Assembly (NCBI GenBank): GCA_016748015.1
Contig: JAAOMT010000617.1
Location: forward strand, 289,925 to 353,924
Source: Geosiphon pyriformis
Lineage: Eukaryota > Glomeromycota > Glomeromycetes > Archaeosporales > Geosiphonaceae
Length of the DNA: 64,000 nucleotides
Reading direction: 5' to 3'
The stretch's first letter is position 1. Every line of letters begins with the position of its first letter. This document shows positions 59,537 to 64,000 of this stretch, in pieces. The notes under the pieces were generated by a model. The model ran no database searches and was not told the DNA's origin. It saw only the letters and a list, made by a program, of their open reading frames with translations. A program made the position numbers and the translations under genes.

Positions 59537-59549
59537 TGGTGCTCCCTGT
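59537..59549 (+). other. element E primer-binding site
   Basis: TGGTGCTCCCTGT, six bases after the LTR end; complementary to a tRNA 3' end ..GGGAGCACCA. Resembles the sites of elements A and C. Confidence 0.7.
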
Positions 59550-61134
59550 AAAGTTGTCAAAATCCACTTTGTTTCCTATTTGTATGGGTGATTATTCATA
59601 TCTGCCACAACAATCAAAAAAACACTTTAAAGCACACAACAAAAATGACCTAGATTTTATTGAACTTAATCTTTTGCCCTCCTGCTTGATTTGCTTCCCC
59701 ATTGAAGAACAATTCAGCAGACAATTTCAAGACTTTTGGAACTGGTTCCTAAACAAACATTCAGCTGAAATCTACACAACTTATACAATCTATTACTTTG
59801 ATTAAGCTTATTTTGAAGACAACTTTGAAGAAAGAAACAATAGTATCAATCAGCTTTTATATTCTACAACTTTTGAACAACAGCCCCCTGATCTCGAATA
59901 TCTGAATCATCAAATCCACATTTGGATTGTTGCCCATCAATCAACAGAAACTTCTCTTGAAACAGAAGAAGAAAGCTATCAAACCACTCCTGTTTTTGAT
60001 CTCTTTTCAAGTGAATTAAAACACTCTACACAAACAGTTACATCTGAACCAATGGCTCAAGACCCTTTGCAACAAAACATTCTGATTGCCCTCCAAGATA
60101 TACAGACTGCTTTAGAGCGAAGAAACAACATCTCATTATTATTATTCAAAGATAATGTCCAAGATCTAATTAAATAGTTGGATGATTTTAAAAGAGCTGC
60201 CACAGCAAACCAATATGATAATGAATACAAGTTCCAAATCATTGGTGGCTACCTCCAAGGCTCTCTTACTACTTGGTTCTTACAAGAAACCAATGCCAAT
60301 GCTTAGCAAAAAATTATTAGATGAGCACTGGCAAATGCTGAAAAAGACAACATCTCTTTCACTATCTGGTTTGAAACTAAATTTAGAACTCCTATCTTAA
60401 TCTCAAAATGGTGTATAGAATTAGAAAGAAAAACTCAAGGCTCTGGTGAGATTGTGACAGAATATGCTAAAGCAATAAGAAAACTCATTAAATGGGTAGA
60501 CTCTGGAAGAAATTAAACAGAAAAGCAGAAAATACATTCTTTTACAAAAAAACTGAGAACTGATCTATTATATGCTCTTTGGTCCCTCCTGGTCTTGAAA
60601 AATAATCCCACAATGGACATAGCCATTGAACTTGCTCAGAGAATAAAAGACAATCAAAAAATGCACCTAGGATCCACACTTCCAGTTTTTGCTCCTGTTT
60701 TTGTTATGGCTTCTGCTCCTCAAATGGCTGCTATCTCTTTTGCTGCCTAAACTCAAGACCCAAATGAACAGTTAATAGATAGACTTACAGTTAATCTTGT
60801 CTGGCTATTAGAATCATTGGCCCAAGCAGTTAGAGAAAATCAACAACCCTAAAGACTCAGATTTGAACCTCATTTCAATCAGCCTTAACAACTACTATAT
60901 CAAAGACAGCAAAATCGTAGCCCATCTATGTGCTATCATTGTGGACTAACTGGATATTTTTCAAGAGACTGCAACAATTCTTCATTGCCCTTTTCAGCTT
61001 CTAGAAACAATGACAATCAAAACAACAGAACCATTAACAATAATGTTCCCAACCAAAGAACCAATTATGCCAACATCAATTTCTTTGGAGAGGATTTCCT
61101 AGTTGAAGCCACTGTTTATCAGCCTTTAAACTAG
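59537..61134 (+). pseudogene. element E gag
   Basis: One frame with scattered stops. The N-terminus includes FFNWFL-like FQDFWNWFLNKHSAEIYTTY; the capsid core is YKFQIIGGYLQGSLTTWFLQ, IWFETKFRTP and EIVTEYAKAIRKLIKWVDSG; then IELAQRIKDNQKMHL and the zinc knuckle CYHCGLTGYFSRDC (about 60931-60972), where Tyr replaces the metal-binding His. Ends ATVYQPLN then TAG TAG at 61132-61137. The true start codon is not certain. The slippery heptamer lies in its last codons. Confidence 0.8.
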
Positions 61135-61155
61135 TAGGCGCACCTCCAAAGGGTG
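61125..61155 (+). promoter_or_regulatory. candidate -1 ribosomal frameshift site between gag and pol
   Basis: TTTAAAC at 61125-61131 sits in gag phase as cct-tta-aac, directly before the gag stop (TAG 61132-61134). The -1 frame from here is open (LVGAPPKGESTSQLEENPFY) and joins the protease frame at 61221. A short CACC (61141-61144) and GGTG (61152-61155) pairing begins nine bases downstream. It would produce Gag-Pol at a low ratio to Gag. Confidence 0.7.
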
Positions 61156-62500
61156 AGAGTACAAGCCAATTAGAAGAAAACCCCTTTTATGCTTTTAACC
61201 TAACTAATGATAATCATAATATGGATGAACTAGCAATCAACACTTCTGAATCAACCAGAAAGAAGAAAAAAGCTAAGGTTGATTTTGTTTTGGACCCAAA
61301 CAAAGCATCCAAATCATCTGTTAATAACAATGAACCACCAAAGACTAAGATTTTTAAAAATCCTCCAAAGTTGGAACCCCCAGAAATTGTACAAAAATCT
61401 GGACTCTATTCTGTTGTTAAAGATCTCATGGAAACTCCAGCACACATTACATTTGGCCAACTGATGACCCATCCACAATTCAGAAAAGATCTTCACAAAT
61501 CATTGATACCAAAAAAAAAGACACCAAAGACCAACAAATACTCTCGCCAAGCTGGACTTGCTGATAATAGCAATGTCATTCCTCTGATTTGTAAAGCCCA
61601 AGTGGCTGGCTACTTCATTGATCTGATCCTAGACAGTGAATCATCTGTTAGTGTAATTACCAAACATTTTTTTGAAGCAATTGGCAGAAAAATTGATGAG
61701 CCTTCCATAAGACCAATGACTAATGTATATGGTAACAAGAAGAAAGGCCTGGGCATAACCAAAGCTATTCCTGTTCACATCAATGGTATCAGCATCAAAA
61801 CAGATATGAAAGTATCTGAAGCAAAAGAGTACACCATTATTGTTAGTAATAAATGGCTTAAGAAAACCAAAGCACTACTTGACTATGAACTTTGTTAGCT
61901 AACCATCAGATGTGGTGAGAAACCTATTGTGGTTAAATGCTGACATTGGACAACTCCTCCAGTACCCAAGCAGAACCAAGAAGAAGAACAATCAGATGAA
62001 TCAGATAATAATAAGAGCAATGATAAAAAAGATCAAGAAGAACTAGAAAAAACTGCTGAACTCGCTTATACCATCTTCACCAGCAATGGCAAGCCACTGG
62101 ACAATGTTAAAGCTAACAAAGAAAGAATCATGATAAATGGCAAGCTGATCTGCTGGCCCTATTATAATATTCTCAGAAGAACTTTTGACAGAAAATCTAG
62201 CAAAAAAGCAAAATACAGTTATTAGTGGCATGGCCTTTGTGCATGATACTGATGTAATAAACCTTTGTATTTACCAAGTAATAAATGCAAATTCTGTCTA
62301 ATCTACTACAAAGATTGGGAACCAATTAGCTTGATATTTCAAGAAGAACTTAAAGAAATACAAAAGTTTTTTGAGAATGAACCACCTGAAATCCAATCAC
62401 TAGTTGTAAAACAAAGAAAACCTTTTCCTAAAAAAAGAAAAATGGACATTGAAAATCTGTTGGCTAGAAATAGCCCAGTTATCTTAAAAAAAGGTGATGC
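61132..62500 (+). pseudogene. element E protease and linker
   Basis: Pol begins in the -1 frame. A basic leader (STRKKKKAKVDFVLDPNKAS) precedes the retropepsin-like domain: GYFIDLILDSESSVSVITKH, where DSE stands for the catalytic DSG (Gly to Glu), then IIVSNKWLKKTKALLDYEL. After TAG at 61896 the same frame continues through an acidic linker (EEEQSDESDNNKSND) and CKFCLIYYKDWEPISLIF to ILKKGDAPG and TGA at 62508. Predicted inactive. Confidence 0.75.
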
Positions 62501-62539
62501 CCCTGGATGAATCCATGTGATACAACACACTATCACCAC

Positions 62540-63360
62540 CAAAGAAACTTGCCCCATCCATTTGAAGCCTTATCAATCCAATTGACACAATGATGAGTTT
62601 ATCAAGAAAAAAATAAACTGGATGAAAGATCTTGGATTTATACAAAAAACCAAGAGTGAATGGGTTTCCCAGTTGTAGTGGTATCCAAGAAAGGTGGAAC
62701 CCTATGCTTCTGTGTTAACTACCACCAATTAAATGTCATCACTATAAGAGACATGTATTCACTTTCCAAAATTAATACAATGCTAGATAAATTCAATGGT
62801 GCTGTTTTCTTCTCAACTATTGATTTAACTGCTGGATTCTGGCAACTAGAAATGGATCCAGAAAGCAGAAAGAAAACTGCTTTTATAACCAAGTATGGCA
62901 CCTATGAATTCACAGTCATGCCTTTTGGTCTCACCAATACTCCTCCCACCTTTCAATGCCTAATGGATAAAGTGTTTGAATCAGTAAAAAAAAACTTTGT
63001 TCTGGTTTACTTGGATGACATAATAGTATATTCAAAAACCTGGGATGAACACCTTGAACATTTACAGAAGGTTTTTAACCTGCTCAGAAATGCTGGCCTT
63101 AAGATCAACCCAATCAAATCTTTCTTTAGATGCCAATCCACCCAATTTCTTGGTCATCTTGTTACAAAAGATGGAATTTTTCCTGACCCAGCTAAAGTTC
63201 AAAAAGTTCAAAACATTAGACAACCAATGAATGTTCCTGAACTATGCTCTTTTCTTGGTTTGGCCTTTTACTATCACAAATTTATCAAAGATTTTTCCAA
63301 AATTGCCTTTTCTCTTAATCAACTATTCAAGAAAAATGTCAATTATCACTGAGACACTCA
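62540..63360 (+). pseudogene. element E reverse transcriptase
   Basis: A one-base loss near 62670 moves the frame; from there GFPVVVVSKKGGTLCFCVNY, FFSTIDLTAGFWQLEMDPES, YEFTVMPFGLTNTPPTFQCL, the active site FVLVYLDDIIVYS (about 62997-63035, YLDD intact) and FLGHLVTKDGIFPDPAKVQK. Upstream in the former frame: KTKSEW at about 62645. It is followed by the connection SFLGLAFYYHKFIKDFSKIA. Confidence 0.88.
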
Positions 63361-63427
63361 TCAACAAAAAACTTTTGAATTTTTAAAGGAAAAACTTGTT
63401 ATTGAACCAATTCTCAAACAACCTGAT

Positions 63428-63817
63428 TTGAACCAACTTTTTATCCTCCACACTGATACATCTGGCTATAAACTTGGTGCTGTTTTTTTACAGAAAGATG
63501 AAAATAACAGAGAACATGCCATAGCATATGCCAGTAGATCCCTCATACCAGCAGAAAAGAGCTATTTAATTACTAAACAAAAATGTCTAACAGTAGTTTG
63601 GGCTATCAACTACTGGGATCAATATCTTCTTGGTGCAAAATTCTTAGTGGTAACAAATCATCAAGCCTTGGTTTGGCTGCACAAGAAAAAAAAGCTGGAA
63701 CACAAAAAAATAACTTGTTGGATACTTTACTTGGATGAATTCAACTATGATATTCAATATCACAAAAGAGCAAATCATCAAAATGCCGACACTTTATCTA
63801 GACTTACCATTCAGTAA
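63428..63817 (+). pseudogene. element E RNase H
   Basis: LFILHTDTSGYKLGAVFLQK (TDxS catalytic start), NREHAIAYASRSLIPAEKSY, LTVVWAINYWDQYLLGAKFL, VVTNHQALVWLHKKKKLEHK and YHKRANHQNADTLSRL. All usual gypsy RNase H landmarks are present without an internal stop. Integrase is expected just beyond the window; 63818-64000 shows no stable frame. Confidence 0.85.
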
Positions 63818-64000
63818 CAGTACAACCTCTCAAACCAAACCAACTTAATTATTAGTAACTTCTTTATAAACAAACATGATAATGGACTTGGACAACTACT
63901 CTGTCTTAATGAAATTTTTGGGTAAAGAACAATATCCACCTGAATACACTTGACAGCAAAGAGAACATTTGTGCAAACAATCAAATTTTTATTTGATCTG

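Larger units (their letters stand above)
58876..64000 (+). mobile_element. gypsy element E (5' LTR, gag, pol; 3' part outside window)
   Basis: 5' LTR 58876-59530, primer-binding site 59537, gag to 61134, pol in the -1 frame to the window end, with protease, RT and RNase H visible. It is younger than A and C: few stops (mostly TAA, TAG and TGA from Gln, Trp or Arg codons) and one clear frame loss near 62670. No dUTPase or paired-Cys domain as in A and C; 61900-62500 is an acidic linker. The 3' LTR lies beyond 64000, so target duplication (ATAC at 58872-58875) cannot be checked. Confidence 0.88.

Noticed and set aside
1-64000. tRNA, rRNA or CRISPR content
   Set aside because: I saw no cloverleaf-capable segment with A and B box motifs, no rRNA core sequence and no spaced direct-repeat array. 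The tandem repeats found are all inside LTRs or simple sequence.

Overview
This is a repeat-dominated piece of a eukaryotic nuclear genome. The low GC, short GT-AG introns and near absence of ordinary genes fit a Glomeromycotina fungus (arbuscular mycorrhizal lineage). The best host marker is the two-exon protein kinase at 1.85-3.3 kb: a short Cys-rich leader followed by an EWIPW..L segment, a GGFSVIYKATW loop and an HSGNIL catalytic segment, a layout I know from the expanded kinase families of Rhizophagus and relatives. The element families also resemble ones I associate with Geosiphon pyriformis. Both are recognition from memory, not a search.

Layout. 0-6 kb: an unrecognised seven-exon gene, a kinase gene whose HRD motif reads HHN (probable pseudokinase), and broken kinase paralogue pieces in both orientations. 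6-7.4 kb: AT-rich with nothing readable. 7.4-27.7 kb: a nested stack of Ty3/gypsy-type LTR elements, with relic A2 (+) split by element D (-), D split by element C (-), and C hit by two solo LTRs of family A. 28.5-30 kb: a small island of normal composition with exon-like pieces. 30.6-43.1 kb: the best-preserved dUTPase-bearing gypsy element (A, +), inserted in the 3' UTR of a 5'-truncated LINE, with a reversed solo LTR inside its own 3' LTR. 43.1-52 kb: AT-rich desert with one heavily decayed LINE and two 5'-truncated LINE copies. 52-58.9 kb: a nearly full-length LINE (-) with ORF1 (zinc knuckle) and ORF2 (endonuclease, RT, RNase H, Cys motif). 58.9-64 kb: the 5' LTR and gag-pol of a different gypsy element (E, +), running off the window.

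The most unusual content is in elements A and C. Between protease and reverse transcriptase they carry a Cys-rich domain and then a trimeric dUTPase-like domain; A still shows all five dUTPase motifs in order. After integrase both carry an extra ORF with no envelope-like traits. Element E lacks the dUTPase and instead has a TTTAAAC slippery heptamer exactly at the end of gag, with pol in the -1 frame.

All elements are decayed, chiefly by C-to-T and G-to-A transitions (CGA to TGA and CAR to TAR stops, Asp to Asn and His to Tyr at catalytic or metal-binding positions). This fits cytosine-methylation decay or a RIP-like process. The deeper a layer lies in the nesting, the more AT-rich it is.
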